Assembly (NCBI GenBank): GCA_964594125.1
Contig: CAZQLL010000005.1
Location: 107,969 to 171,968 of the forward strand
Direction of reading: 5' to 3'
Length of the DNA: 64,000 nucleotides
Source of the DNA: CAVRZJ01 sp964594125
GTDB lineage: Bacteria; Acidobacteriota; Thermoanaerobaculia; Thermoanaerobaculales; Thermoanaerobaculaceae
Notes under the pieces: model-generated
Database searches by the model: none
What the model saw: only the letters and a program-made list of their open reading frames with translations
What the model was told of the DNA's origin: nothing
Shown: piece after piece, positions 33,266 through 41,671 of the stretch
Position numbering within the stretch: the stretch's first letter is position 1
Layout of the letters: every line of letters begins with the position of its first letter
Position numbers and translations under genes: made by a program

Positions 33266-33643
33266 GGTTGTCGGGCAAGTGTGGCAGGTCGCGGCAGGCC
33301 GGCGCAAGCGCCGGAGCGTGAGGGTGAGCGCGAGCAGGCTGCAGGCCACACGTCGGCGTTTCAGGGGGAGGTCGCAGGACCTCCCCTCCAACGACAGCGC
33401 CAACGCGGTTCTGTGGCGGTCCGGCGGCGCGGCAGCGATGCCGGCGCGGAGGGGCAAGCGCCGAATTGCCCGGAAGGTCCCCCACCATCCGGGAGCGTGG
33501 GCGCCCTCGCCCACGCGGAGGTCTTGCGTAGCGATGTCCGGGCCGGCGAGGGCGCCGGCCCTCCCTCACGCTTTCATCGTTCATGGGTGCGGCGGCGCCC
33601 GAATGCGGACTCACGCCCGCTCCGAGGTCGCGAGCCCTCCCCT
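33266..33643. other. 378-base intergenic region with a twin-hairpin repeat
   Basis: Lies between corA and the DUF4388 gene, both on the minus strand. It contains the twin-hairpin copy at 33490-33566. No gene is supported here; the open frames run through the palindromes and have no ribosome site. Confidence 0.55.
33490..33566 (-). repeat. Twin-hairpin repeat, copy C
   Basis: Two perfect nine-pair hairpins. One is GCGTGGGCG (33495-33503), loop CCCT, CGCCCACGC (33508-33516). The other is GGGCCGGCG (33540-33548), loop AGGG, CGCCGGCCC (33553-33561). The loops are complementary to each other. Same element as 50356-50445 in the opposite orientation. Confidence 0.75.
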
Positions 33644-34765
33644 TCAGCTGGATTGAGCGTCGCCCTGAAAGCGCAGGATCACCAGGCCGCGCGAGGTCAG
33701 CCGCTCGAACACCTGCCACGCCTCGTCCTCCGGCACCGGGCAGAGCTTGAGGATCTGGCGGACGCTCCACGAGCCGTTGATGCGCGACAGCACGAACCCC
33801 TCGAGCGGCGCAAGCGCCTCGCCGGAGAGCTCCGCAAGGTCCTTGGCGAGCCTCGGGACGGCCGACAGCGCCTCCTCGGGCGCCGGCCCCGGGCGCTCGC
33901 GCCGCCGCTCGAGCTCGAGCAGGCCCTTCTTCGCCTGCTGGTTGAGCGGGTCGATCATGAGCACGGCCTGGTACGCGGCGGCGGCATCGTCGTAGCGGCG
34001 CTCGCGCACCGCCCGCTGCGCGCGCTCGTGAAGGGTGCGGATCGTGCCGACGGCGTTCGCCTCGGGGTCGTCGGCGGGAACATGGGACACCTTCAGCACA
34101 CCGCGCTCGACCAGGTCGTACAGGCGCGACGCGACGTCGAACTCCGAGCGCCGCACCTCGAAGGCGATCGCGGCCAGGGTCTTGCCTCGCGAGGCGAGGT
34201 CGAGGATCTGGTTGTCGAGCGCCTCTTCGCTGGGGGCGCCGGTGGCGGTGAAGGTCGCCCGCGACGACGGGATCACGTCGCGGATGCGCGACATCTCGTC
34301 GAGCCGGCGGGCGCCTTCGAACACCAGGACGGTGACGTCGAGGCCGATCAGCACAGGCATGTTCGAGGGCGGCCCGCCCTCCTTGAACTCGAACCGCCCC
34401 TCGCGCCACTGGAAGAGGTCGTAGACCGTCTCCTCGGCCTTGAGGCGGAGCACCCGCTGCAGGTCCTCCGGCGACACCCGCCCGCTCTCCACCAGAACGG
34501 CGCCGAGCATCTTCCCCTCGGCCTCCTGCTGCAGCAGCGCCGCGAACAGGTCCTGCTCCGTGAGCAGCTCCTCGCGCACCAGAAACTGGCCGAGCTGGTC
34601 GCGCGGGTCGGTGGAGGCGGTGGAGGCGATCTGGCCGCGGTTGAAGGCGATCCGCTTCTCGACCTGCCCGCGCGAGACCACCAGCGTGCCGCTGTGCTGG
34701 CCCTGCGAGATCCACTGCAGGATCTCGGCGAGATCGACGGTGCGGAGGTCGCCGGCAAGGGCCAT
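33644..34765 (-). CDS. DUF4388 (PATAN-type) domain protein
   Basis: 373 residues. The N-terminal DUF4388 domain (about 1-110: LAGDLRTVDLAEILQWISQG, GTLVVSRG, IAFNRGQIASTAS) is a regulatory domain common in Acidobacteriota and Myxococcota, often linked to two-component or gliding control. A middle winged-helix-like part (SEFDVASRLYDLVERGVLKV) and a TPR-like helix pair (RYDDAAAAYQAVLMIDPLN) follow, with a second winged-helix-like end. ATG 34765 is preferred over the GTG two codons upstream. Single gene. Confidence 0.78.
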   Translation of the reverse strand: MALAGDLRTVDLAEILQWISQGQHSGTLVVSRGQVEKRIAFNRGQIASTASTDPRDQLGQFLVREELLTEQDLFAALLQQEAEGKMLGAVLVESGRVSPEDLQRVLRLKAEETVYDLFQWREGRFEFKEGGPPSNMPVLIGLDVTVLVFEGARRLDEMSRIRDVIPSSRATFTATGAPSEEALDNQILDLASRGKTLAAIAFEVRRSEFDVASRLYDLVERGVLKVSHVPADDPEANAVGTIRTLHERAQRAVRERRYDDAAAAYQAVLMIDPLNQQAKKGLLELERRRERPGPAPEEALSAVPRLAKDLAELSGEALAPLEGFVLSRINGSWSVRQILKLCPVPEDEAWQVFERLTSRGLVILRFQGDAQSS

Positions 34766-34879
34766 GGTCACGAGCGGGCGAGACCCCGCCCCTCGCCCCG
34801 CGGCGCGACGGCGGATCGCCCTGGGTGGAAGCCTAGCACTTCGGCGCGGCCGCGGGCAGGACCGGTGCGGCGACCCGCG

Positions 34880-36094
34880 TCACCCTGCCGCGCGCGCCAG
34901 CGACACGAGCTGGCTGGACGTGAGCAGCAGCAGCACGCGCGCACCGGGAGCGATCGCCCCGCGCGCGCGCAGCTCGCGCGCCGCCGCCAGCGTCGCGGCG
35001 CCCTCGTAGCTCGTGGCGACGCCGAGCTCTCCGCAGCGCGTGAAGGCGTTCACGATCGCTGCCTCGCTCACGGCGACCGCGGTGCCGCCGGACTCCCGCA
35101 GCGCCGCGAGCATCCCGTGCCCCATGATCGCCCCCGGCACGTCGAGGCCGTCGGCGATCGTCCCCTGCGACACCACCGGTTCCACCTCGGCGAGGCCGCG
35201 CTCGAACGCACGCACCACCGGCGCGCAGCGCTCGGACTGCACCGCGACCAGGCGCGGCAGGGGCGCCCGGACCGCGTCGAGCGCCCCCATCGCAGCCAGC
35301 TCGGAGAGGGCCTTCCAGATCCCGACCAGCCCGGTGCCGCCGCCGGTCGGGTAGACGATCCAGTCGGGGAGCCGGCCGCCGGCGAACGCGTCGGCGATCT
35401 CGAGGCCCATCGTCTTCTTGCCCTCGAGCCGCCCCGGCTCGAAGAACGTCGACAGGTCGACCGCCTCGCCGCGCTCGATCTCGCCCGCGAGGTCGGCGCG
35501 CATCGCCTTGCCGGCGGCGGCGATGTTGGCGCCGGCGAAGCGCACCTCGCCGCCGAAGTGCTCGCACGAACGGTGGTAGATCGAGCCGCGCCACGCCTCC
35601 GGCATGTACACGACGCATCCGGGCAGCCCGAGTCGCCGCGAGAACAGGCACGCCGCGACGCCGGCGTTGCCCTGCGTCGGCAGGCAGAACCGCCGCGCGC
35701 CCGAGGCGGCGCCGAGCGCCACGCCGACCGCGAGCCCGCGGTCCTTGAACGACCCGGACGGGTTGCCGCCCTCGTTCTTCAGCCAGAGGTCGGCGCGGAG
35801 CTCGTCCGACAGCGCCGCGTGCCGTATCGACGGCGCGTCGCCGACGTCCGCGGCGAAGTCGGCGGGCACGTCGACCACCGGCAGTAGCGCCGCGTGCCGC
35901 CACAGCCCGCGCGTCGCTGGCGCCCCGGCGACCCGCTCGCGCCGCACCGCCACGAGGTCGTACTCCACCACCACCGGCTTGCCCGGCGCCGGGCAGCAGC
36001 GGCACAGCCCGACCGGCCGCGCGAAGCCGCCGGCGTCGACCTCCTTCCCCGAGAACGAGCACACGAGACTGCGGATGTTGGGGTTGATGCGCAC
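34880..36094 (-). CDS. Threonine-synthase-like PLP enzyme
   Basis: 404-residue fold-type II PLP enzyme. The PLP lysine is in GNPSGSFKDRG, the phosphate-binding glycines in PTGGGTGLVG, and the C-terminal SSQL contacts the ring. The N terminus has a zinc-ribbon-like cysteine cluster (CSFSGKE then CRCC) seen in many threonine synthases. The likely reaction is O-phosphohomoserine to threonine. Related cysteate or threonine deaminase-type activities cannot be ruled out, and no thrA/thrB is nearby. GTG start with GGAGG six bases upstream. Confidence 0.8.
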   Translation of the reverse strand: MRINPNIRSLVCSFSGKEVDAGGFARPVGLCRCCPAPGKPVVVEYDLVAVRRERVAGAPATRGLWRHAALLPVVDVPADFAADVGDAPSIRHAALSDELRADLWLKNEGGNPSGSFKDRGLAVGVALGAASGARRFCLPTQGNAGVAACLFSRRLGLPGCVVYMPEAWRGSIYHRSCEHFGGEVRFAGANIAAAGKAMRADLAGEIERGEAVDLSTFFEPGRLEGKKTMGLEIADAFAGGRLPDWIVYPTGGGTGLVGIWKALSELAAMGALDAVRAPLPRLVAVQSERCAPVVRAFERGLAEVEPVVSQGTIADGLDVPGAIMGHGMLAALRESGGTAVAVSEAAIVNAFTRCGELGVATSYEGAATLAAARELRARGAIAPGARVLLLLTSSQLVSLARAAG

Positions 36095-36155
36095 GCGGCA
36101 CCTCCGGCGCAGGAGTGTACGCCTGGGCCCGCGGCGCCTCCGAGGCTCCGGGAAG

Positions 36156-38339
36156 TTACTGGTTCGCGCGGGGTTGACCGATAGACGACTCCAGTGTCAG
36201 CTCTCCCCGCGGCGCCAACACACCCCAGGTGCACTGTCCCTGTGGCGACGGGCACAGACCGTAGCGCCCCGGCTCCATCATGAGCGTAGCGGATTGCCCC
36301 GGTCCGGCTGCGAACCGGTTTCCCGCCAGCCGTAAGACGGTGTTGAGAGATAGCGATGCCATGCCGTTGGTGACATTCTGTGCCGCACGGGTCGGGCTGA
36401 TGATCCGAAGCAGCCCGCCGTCGGCGCGTGCCACGATCGTCACCGCTTCTTCGCACACCGGCAGACGGACCAGCATTCCAGCTAGTCCCGGGGGCAGTAT
36501 GAGGAGGTCGGCAGCCTGCGCGCCAGGGGGCAGCGCGATCTCGAACATGCCTGCCGGGTCGGTAGTAGCCACGAGCCGACTAGAGGGTATCCCGGGCGGC
36601 GTGGCGCCGACGGGAAAGCCTGCAACACCAGCACCCGTGACCGCCCCCCATGGCGACGTCACGATACCTCTGATCCGGTTGCCCTCCTCGATGACCAGGT
36701 GGACAGAGGTCTCGACATCCTCCGCCAGCGTAACCGCCATTCGACGGCTTTGCAGCCTGCTCGAGCGCGCCACGACTGAGTACTCGCCGACGGGCAGGTC
36801 ATTGATCTCAAACGTGCCGTCGTCCGCGATCCGGGAGTACGAGCTGCCCGAGCCTCCAACGCGGCTCGCTAGGACCGTGAACCCGGCCTGCGGCTTGCCG
36901 GCCAAGTCCACGACGGTACCCCGCAGTCGGGTCGCCGCCAGGTCGATGTCGACCCACGCGCGGCTCTTCCCCGGTGGCACACGCACCTCGACGTCGCCGA
37001 CGGTGACGTGCGTCGATTCGTTCTTGACGCGCACGTCCCAGCGGCCCTCCTGCGGGAGGGTGCAGGCGAACCGCCCCTCGGCGTTAGCTGTTGCCTTGGC
37101 CGTCATGGGGCCCATCTCGAACGTCACGCCCGCGGCGAGCGGCTCGTGCTTGCGCGTCAACCGCCCTTCCACTTCCACTGCAGCCATGACGAACGACTCG
37201 GTGGTGGGCCCCGAAATTTCCAGGCGGCGAACATCCCATGTGCTCCCGTTTGCGTCCGCCACGGTCAGGGCATACGGCCCGTGGGGAAGCCCGGTCACAT
37301 TCCAGTCGCCGCTCGCCGTGGTGCTCCCTTGCTCCTCCACTCGCTCGCGGCCGGGGACATGGTCGAGACCCGCAAGATCGAGTCGCCACGGGTGGCCGCG
37401 AGGATCCACCGGCGGGGCAACTGTGACTGCCAAAGAGGCCGGCGGGCTCAAGCGGATCGGCTCGAGCAAACGAGCCTCGACGCCGGGCACGACCCGCACG
37501 GAGGCAGCCTCCGAGACCAGCCCCTTGGTGTCAACGGCGGCGTGATAGTCGCCGACCGGCACGCCGGAGATCTGGAAGAAGCCGCGCTCCGATACCCGGC
37601 TCGACAGCGAGCGCCGTACGGCTTGATCAGCGCCCCTGCGACCGGCCTTGCCGCCCAGAAGCACGGGCGTCAACACCACGGCGGCGTCCTGGCCTGGGCC
37701 CAGCCCGTCGCACCATCCGGACACGGAGCCGCCCTCGGCAAGCGTGAGCGTGCCGACGTCGAGCGTCTCGAAGGGCGCTACGTCCTTCTCCCAGTGGTAC
37801 ACCGGCACGAACCCGCGGGCGCCCAAGCGGATGTCCAGGCGGCCCGACGGAACGCGGCAGTCAACCCAGCTCCGCGACCGAACGCACGGCTCCTCGGCCA
37901 CCAGGGGCGAGGACGACGAGGTCCTGCCAGCGGTCGCCGCCCACGCCCACACAGTTACCTCGGGTGACTCATTGACGCGTGTGTCGAGGTGGGCGCGCAC
38001 GATCCCCACGGGTGTAGCCGACATCGAAACCGACGTGCCCTCACTGACGAAGATCGTTCTAGCCGCCGCCCAGTACTCCGGCGACCGAAGCGTGATCGTC
38101 CACACCAGCCCAGGCTCCAGACGGAAGCTCCCGGCCCCGGGGATGGTGACCTTCACCTCCTGGTGCAACAGCGCACCGTGCCGGCTCTCGCTGTCGACAG
38201 CCACGATGCCGCTGCCCGGCGCGGCCTCGCCCTCGCGTCCCACGCTCACGGAGACAGCAAGATCGACGGGCTCAGGGGATCGCTGTGGGGCGGCCCCCGC
38301 ATGGGCAGCGAGCATCACCGCCATGACCACGGCTCGCAT
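36156..38339 (-). CDS. Secreted carboxypeptidase-regulatory-like repeat protein
   Basis: 727 residues. The signal peptide is MRAVVMAVMLAAHAGAAPQ, followed by a string of beta-sandwich domains of the CarboxypepD_reg / SpaA type, recognisable by recurring ISGVPVGDYHAAV, VTGLPHGPYALTV, INDLPVGEYSVVA and FEIALPPGA segments. No catalytic domain is seen; a surface or adhesin-like role is plausible. AGGAGG sits five bases before ATG 38339. It begins 14 bases after the stop of the small cysteine-rich gene, so the two share the poly-G promoter. Its base composition is visibly lower in G+C than its neighbours. Confidence 0.75.
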   Translation of the reverse strand: MRAVVMAVMLAAHAGAAPQRSPEPVDLAVSVSVGREGEAAPGSGIVAVDSESRHGALLHQEVKVTIPGAGSFRLEPGLVWTITLRSPEYWAAARTIFVSEGTSVSMSATPVGIVRAHLDTRVNESPEVTVWAWAATAGRTSSSSPLVAEEPCVRSRSWVDCRVPSGRLDIRLGARGFVPVYHWEKDVAPFETLDVGTLTLAEGGSVSGWCDGLGPGQDAAVVLTPVLLGGKAGRRGADQAVRRSLSSRVSERGFFQISGVPVGDYHAAVDTKGLVSEAASVRVVPGVEARLLEPIRLSPPASLAVTVAPPVDPRGHPWRLDLAGLDHVPGRERVEEQGSTTASGDWNVTGLPHGPYALTVADANGSTWDVRRLEISGPTTESFVMAAVEVEGRLTRKHEPLAAGVTFEMGPMTAKATANAEGRFACTLPQEGRWDVRVKNESTHVTVGDVEVRVPPGKSRAWVDIDLAATRLRGTVVDLAGKPQAGFTVLASRVGGSGSSYSRIADDGTFEINDLPVGEYSVVARSSRLQSRRMAVTLAEDVETSVHLVIEEGNRIRGIVTSPWGAVTGAGVAGFPVGATPPGIPSSRLVATTDPAGMFEIALPPGAQAADLLILPPGLAGMLVRLPVCEEAVTIVARADGGLLRIISPTRAAQNVTNGMASLSLNTVLRLAGNRFAAGPGQSATLMMEPGRYGLCPSPQGQCTWGVLAPRGELTLESSIGQPRANQ

Positions 38340-38353
38340 GACGCCTCCTAACC

Positions 38354-38656
38354 CTACGACCAGCCAAATGGGACGCAGGTCGGCTCGGGGAACTCGGTGC
38401 AGACGCGATCCCAGAATCCGCATTCCACCGGGTACACCTCGATGCGGCACATCGAATCGGCGAAGAAACCAGCGTCCGGCATGCAGAGGTCGTCCTCCAG
38501 TACCACGTTGCATTGCAGCAGCTCGCACCACTGCTCTCTCTCGCCTTGCCAGCACTCCCCACACACCTTGGTCGGTGCCCCTTCTGTACCTCCTGGGGCG
38601 ATCAGGAGAACGAGAGCTACGAGTGAGAGACCCACGCAAACGAGCCTCTTTGCCAT
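38354..38656 (-). CDS. Small secreted cysteine-rich protein
   Basis: 100 residues; family unknown. A lysine/arginine start and LVCVGLSLVALVLLIAPGGTEG form a signal peptide. The mature part of about 70 residues carries nine cysteines (VCGEC, EQWCELLQC, DDLC, SMC, VECGFWDRVC, EPTC), so it is probably disulfide-linked outside the cytoplasm. AAGGAGG at 38667-38673 selects ATG 38656. Acidic and aromatic residues are frequent. The upstream promoter has its boxes separated by a homopolymeric tract. Confidence 0.72.
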   Translation of the reverse strand: MAKRLVCVGLSLVALVLLIAPGGTEGAPTKVCGECWQGEREQWCELLQCNVVLEDDLCMPDAGFFADSMCRIEVYPVECGFWDRVCTEFPEPTCVPFGWS

Positions 38657-38680
38657 GATTTTGTATCCTCCTTGCACTCA

Positions 38681-38713
38681 ATTGTACGTGGGGGGAGGGG
38701 GGGGGGGAGTCAA
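38681..38713 (-). promoter_or_regulatory. Promoter with poly-C spacer, candidate phase-variable switch
   Basis: On the minus strand TTGACT (38708-38713) and TACAAT (38681-38686) are good -35 and -10 boxes. The spacer is 21 bases and consists mostly of an 11-base and a 6-base C run split by one T (G11-A-G6 on the plus strand, 38690-38707). A 17-base spacer is optimal, so slippage that removes about four bases would change expression of both downstream genes. Confidence 0.6.
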
Positions 38714-38877
38714 GCCTCCATCCGGTGGATTCGCGCCGACAGCCGCGCTCCAGGTGCAGCCGCCCGGTCTCGACCCACCGCACCAACCGCCCGGTAAATC
38801 CTGGCTGCAGGCCCCTCCTGGCCCCGCAACATCGAGAAGGAGCGACGAATCGACGCGATTTACTTCGTTCACCACCG

Positions 38878-38908
38878 GGGAGGCCGGGGCTGGAAAGCCC
38901 CTCCTACT
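38878..38908 (-). terminator. Hairpin after the AAA+ ATPase gene
   Basis: The minus strand reads AGGGGCTTTCCAGCCCC immediately after the stop codon of the AAA+ ATPase gene, with GGAGG/CCTCC extending the stem. No T-run follows, so termination is probable only by position. Confidence 0.35.
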
Positions 38909-40757
38909 CGCCGAGCGTTTGTTTCAGGCGCTGGATGCGGGTGTTGACCTCGGCCATCGACAGCGAGCGGAATCGCTCGGGCAGGAAACGGGCGTCGGTG
39001 CACTCCTTGACCGCAAGCATGTCCATCAGCTCGAGCCGTTCGACGTGCGCCGACGGCCGGAAGTCCGCGATCGCCTCCTCGATGCACTCGCGCAGGGTCT
39101 TCCCCGCAACCGCGGCGGCCGCCTCGCCACCCCGGTCCCCGGTCCCCGGTCCCCGGTCCCCTGCCTCATCCTGCGTCTCGTACACCCGCAGCGCGCGCAC
39201 CAGGATCCCCTCCATCTCGTTGCCGCCGAGCTGGTCGTTGTCGGGCAGGGCGGGGAGCTCCTCGACCTTGATGTCCATGCGCAGCTTGCGCGCCATCGCG
39301 GCGAACAGATCGCGCCGCCCCTCGGCGTCGCCCGGCGGGAACAGCGGGATGTGGACGTCGAGGCGCCCCTGCCGCTTGAGGTCGACCTCGAGCAGGTCGG
39401 GGCGACTGGTCGCGAAGATCCAGACGATCTTGCCGCGGTTCTTCGTGTCGGACATCTCCTTCGCCATCATCGCGTAGATGCGGCCGGACAGGCCGGAGTC
39501 GCCGTCGCCGCCGCCGCGCTTGCCCATCGCCTGGTCGGCCTCGTCGACGAACACGATCACCTGCCCGAGCGCGTGCAGGATGCCGAACACCTTCTCGAGG
39601 TTGCCCTCGGTGGCGCCGACCCACTTCTCGCGGAAGTTCTTCAGCTCGACGCACGGCACCCCGACCTCGCCGGCCAGGCACTCGACGAGGTAGGTCTTGC
39701 CGGTGCCGATGCGCCCGGTGAGCAGGTAGCCCATGGGAATGGCGCGCGTGACGCCGCGGCGCAGCAGCACGGCGTCGCGCCGCAGCCAGGTCTTCGCCTC
39801 GGTGTGTCCGGCGACGTGGTCGAGCGTTCGGTGCGACTCGAGGAATTCGAGCCTGCCCGCCGCCTCCTTCTCGATCAGCTCCTTCTTCATCGCGGTCAGG
39901 TAGCCGCCGGTGATCCGCTCCTTGCTGGTCAGGGCGCGCAGGACGAGCGCGCGCACGTTGACGCGCGACAGCCCGACCAGCTTCTCGGCCAGCACGTCGC
40001 GCGGCACCTCGCTCACCGCGTCGAACTCCGCCGTCTCGCGGGTGAGAAATTCGATGTAGTCGCGCAGCTCGGCGGCGGTCGGCAGGGCGACGCGCAGCTT
40101 CGCCGAGTGCGGATTCTCGACCAGCGAGCGGTTGAGGTCGCCGAGGTTCTCGGTGATCAGCACGGTGGCCACGAACGCCCCGAGCACGGCCGGGTCCGAC
40201 GACCAGTCGAGCACCTGGATCAGCGTCTGGCTCGCCTCGCCGGAGACGTACAGCGCTTCGCCGGCCGGCGCCACGTACTGTGCGTACGGGAAGACGACCG
40301 CGACCTTGAGCGGGTCGGCGACCGGCTTGCCGTCGACCAGGCGGGTGCGCGCCATCGCGCCGCGCAGGAAGCGGTCGATCAGCTCGAGCGCGCGCTTCGG
40401 GTCGCGCGGCAGCAGGTTGCCGAGGTCGAGCGACTCCACCTTGTCGGGGCCGACGTCGGGGAGCGCCGCCCATGACGTCCCCTGGAACGTGTCGAACGCC
40501 TTGAGGAAGCGGTGGAAGTGGTCGCCGCCGCGCGGCACCCGGATCCCCTTGCCGCGGTCGTAGTGAATGACGACGTCGAACGGCGCCAGCATCACGTCGG
40601 TGAGGAATCTCGTCAGCGAGACGTACTGCACGCCGTCCTTGCCGCCCGGCGCCGCGACGAGGTCGAAGACGTTGCCCGAGATGACGAACTGGCTGGTGGC
40701 GCCGGATCGGAACACCTCGCGCATCTCGCGCGCCCAGCCGGGAAGCTCTGCCGTCAT
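38904..40757 (-). CDS. AAA+ ATPase with Vps4/katanin-like pore loop
   Basis: 617 residues. The N-terminal ~290 residues are a family-specific region (DUF-like, with FVISGNVFDLV at the start). A classic AAA module follows: Walker A GRIGTGKT at 348-355, Walker B VIVFVDEAD with D405/E406, the second region of homology FATSRPDLLEVDLKRQGRLD, and sensor-like PLFPPGD. Pore loop 1 reads FREKWVGATEG (K378-W379-V380-G381), the K-W-x-G form of Vps4/katanin/spastin. A heptamer repeat (39134-39161) is translated inside the gene. ATG overlaps the stop of the upstream gene. Last gene of the pspA cassette. Confidence 0.82.
   Translation of the reverse strand: MTAELPGWAREMREVFRSGATSQFVISGNVFDLVAAPGGKDGVQYVSLTRFLTDVMLAPFDVVIHYDRGKGIRVPRGGDHFHRFLKAFDTFQGTSWAALPDVGPDKVESLDLGNLLPRDPKRALELIDRFLRGAMARTRLVDGKPVADPLKVAVVFPYAQYVAPAGEALYVSGEASQTLIQVLDWSSDPAVLGAFVATVLITENLGDLNRSLVENPHSAKLRVALPTAAELRDYIEFLTRETAEFDAVSEVPRDVLAEKLVGLSRVNVRALVLRALTSKERITGGYLTAMKKELIEKEAAGRLEFLESHRTLDHVAGHTEAKTWLRRDAVLLRRGVTRAIPMGYLLTGRIGTGKTYLVECLAGEVGVPCVELKNFREKWVGATEGNLEKVFGILHALGQVIVFVDEADQAMGKRGGGDGDSGLSGRIYAMMAKEMSDTKNRGKIVWIFATSRPDLLEVDLKRQGRLDVHIPLFPPGDAEGRRDLFAAMARKLRMDIKVEELPALPDNDQLGGNEMEGILVRALRVYETQDEAGDRGPGTGDRGGEAAAAVAGKTLRECIEEAIADFRPSAHVERLELMDMLAVKECTDARFLPERFRSLSMAEVNTRIQRLKQTLGE
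39134..39161 (+). repeat. Heptanucleotide array inside the AAA+ ATPase gene
   Basis: Four perfect GGTCCCC units in 28 bases. It is translated on the minus strand as the low-complexity stretch AGDRGPGTGDRGG between two helices of the ATPase C-terminal part. Confidence 0.8.
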
Positions 40758-41659
40758 TGCGCCTTCACCTTTCCGCGCGGCGGCGGCGGCGGGGCGGCGG
40801 CGGGCGCCTCGGGGAGACGCGGCAGCGCCGCCGCCTCGACGTCGTCGCTCGACAGCACACCGAGCAGCTCGGCGTTCTGGTCCATCCAGCGGGTGGTCTC
40901 CGCCATCGTCGACGAGACGGCGTCGAGCCGGGCCGAGAGCTGGTCGGGGCCGCCGCCGACCGCGATCTCCTCGCGGATCAGCCGCACCTGCTGCTCGATG
41001 CGCTCCAGCTCGGCGTCGATGACGTCGAGCGAGGCACGGGCGCGGTTGAGGTTCTCCAGGCGTTTGCTCTGGATGTCGAGCGTCGCCTGCAGCGAGCGCG
41101 CCAGCGGCGACTCGGCCGGCGTCAGCGCGAGCCGGTCCTTGAGCCTGGCGACGTCCCCCTCGAGCGTGGCGCGGTCGAGCTGCGCCAGGTTGCCAATGAT
41201 CATTTCGCGCGACGAGAGCAGGCGCAGGAACAGCCAGAGGAGCTGGTTGAGCCCGCCCGCGCGCATGTCCTGTAGGCTGCCGAGGCTTTCCTGCGCCGCC
41301 TTCTCGGACATTCCGAGGATCAGCCCGCACTGCCCGAGCAGCCGCCGGTAGCGCGCGAGCGAGTCCGGCGAGAGCGACGCCGCGACCTGCTGCACCTTGC
41401 CTTCCCACCCGGCCTGACGCTGCAGCAGCCGCTCGCCCTGCACCAGCTTCTGGAACCTCTCGCTCGACGGCAGGAAGCCGAGGTAGAGCAGCTCTGCGGC
41501 CGCCCCGAGCAGCCAGAAGCCGGGGTTGACGACGCCGAGCAGGGCGAACACCGCCAGCGCCATCTTGTTCAGCGGCATGTTTCCGAGCCAGCCGACGCGC
41601 GGGCGGTACCGCCAGGCGGCGCGCACGTAGTCGAGGTAGCCGAGGGGCTCAGCGGCCAC
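40754..41659 (-). CDS. Coiled-coil membrane protein of the pspA/ABC cassette
   Basis: 301 residues; family unknown. Two hydrophobic segments near the N terminus (KMALAVFALLGVV and FWLLGAAAELLYLGFL) anchor it in the inner membrane. The rest is long helical coiled coil (for example ENLNRARASLDVIDAELERI) with a short proline-rich tail. GTG start 12 bases after the ABC ATPase stop; its stop overlaps the start of the AAA+ ATPase gene, so the two proteins are probably made in coupled amounts and may be partners. It could link the AAA+ ATPase to the membrane. Confidence 0.7.
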   Translation of the reverse strand: MAAEPLGYLDYVRAAWRYRPRVGWLGNMPLNKMALAVFALLGVVNPGFWLLGAAAELLYLGFLPSSERFQKLVQGERLLQRQAGWEGKVQQVAASLSPDSLARYRRLLGQCGLILGMSEKAAQESLGSLQDMRAGGLNQLLWLFLRLLSSREMIIGNLAQLDRATLEGDVARLKDRLALTPAESPLARSLQATLDIQSKRLENLNRARASLDVIDAELERIEQQVRLIREEIAVGGGPDQLSARLDAVSSTMAETTRWMDQNAELLGVLSSDDVEAAALPRLPEAPAAAPPPPPRGKVKAQ

Positions 41660-41671
41660 GGGACACGGTCC

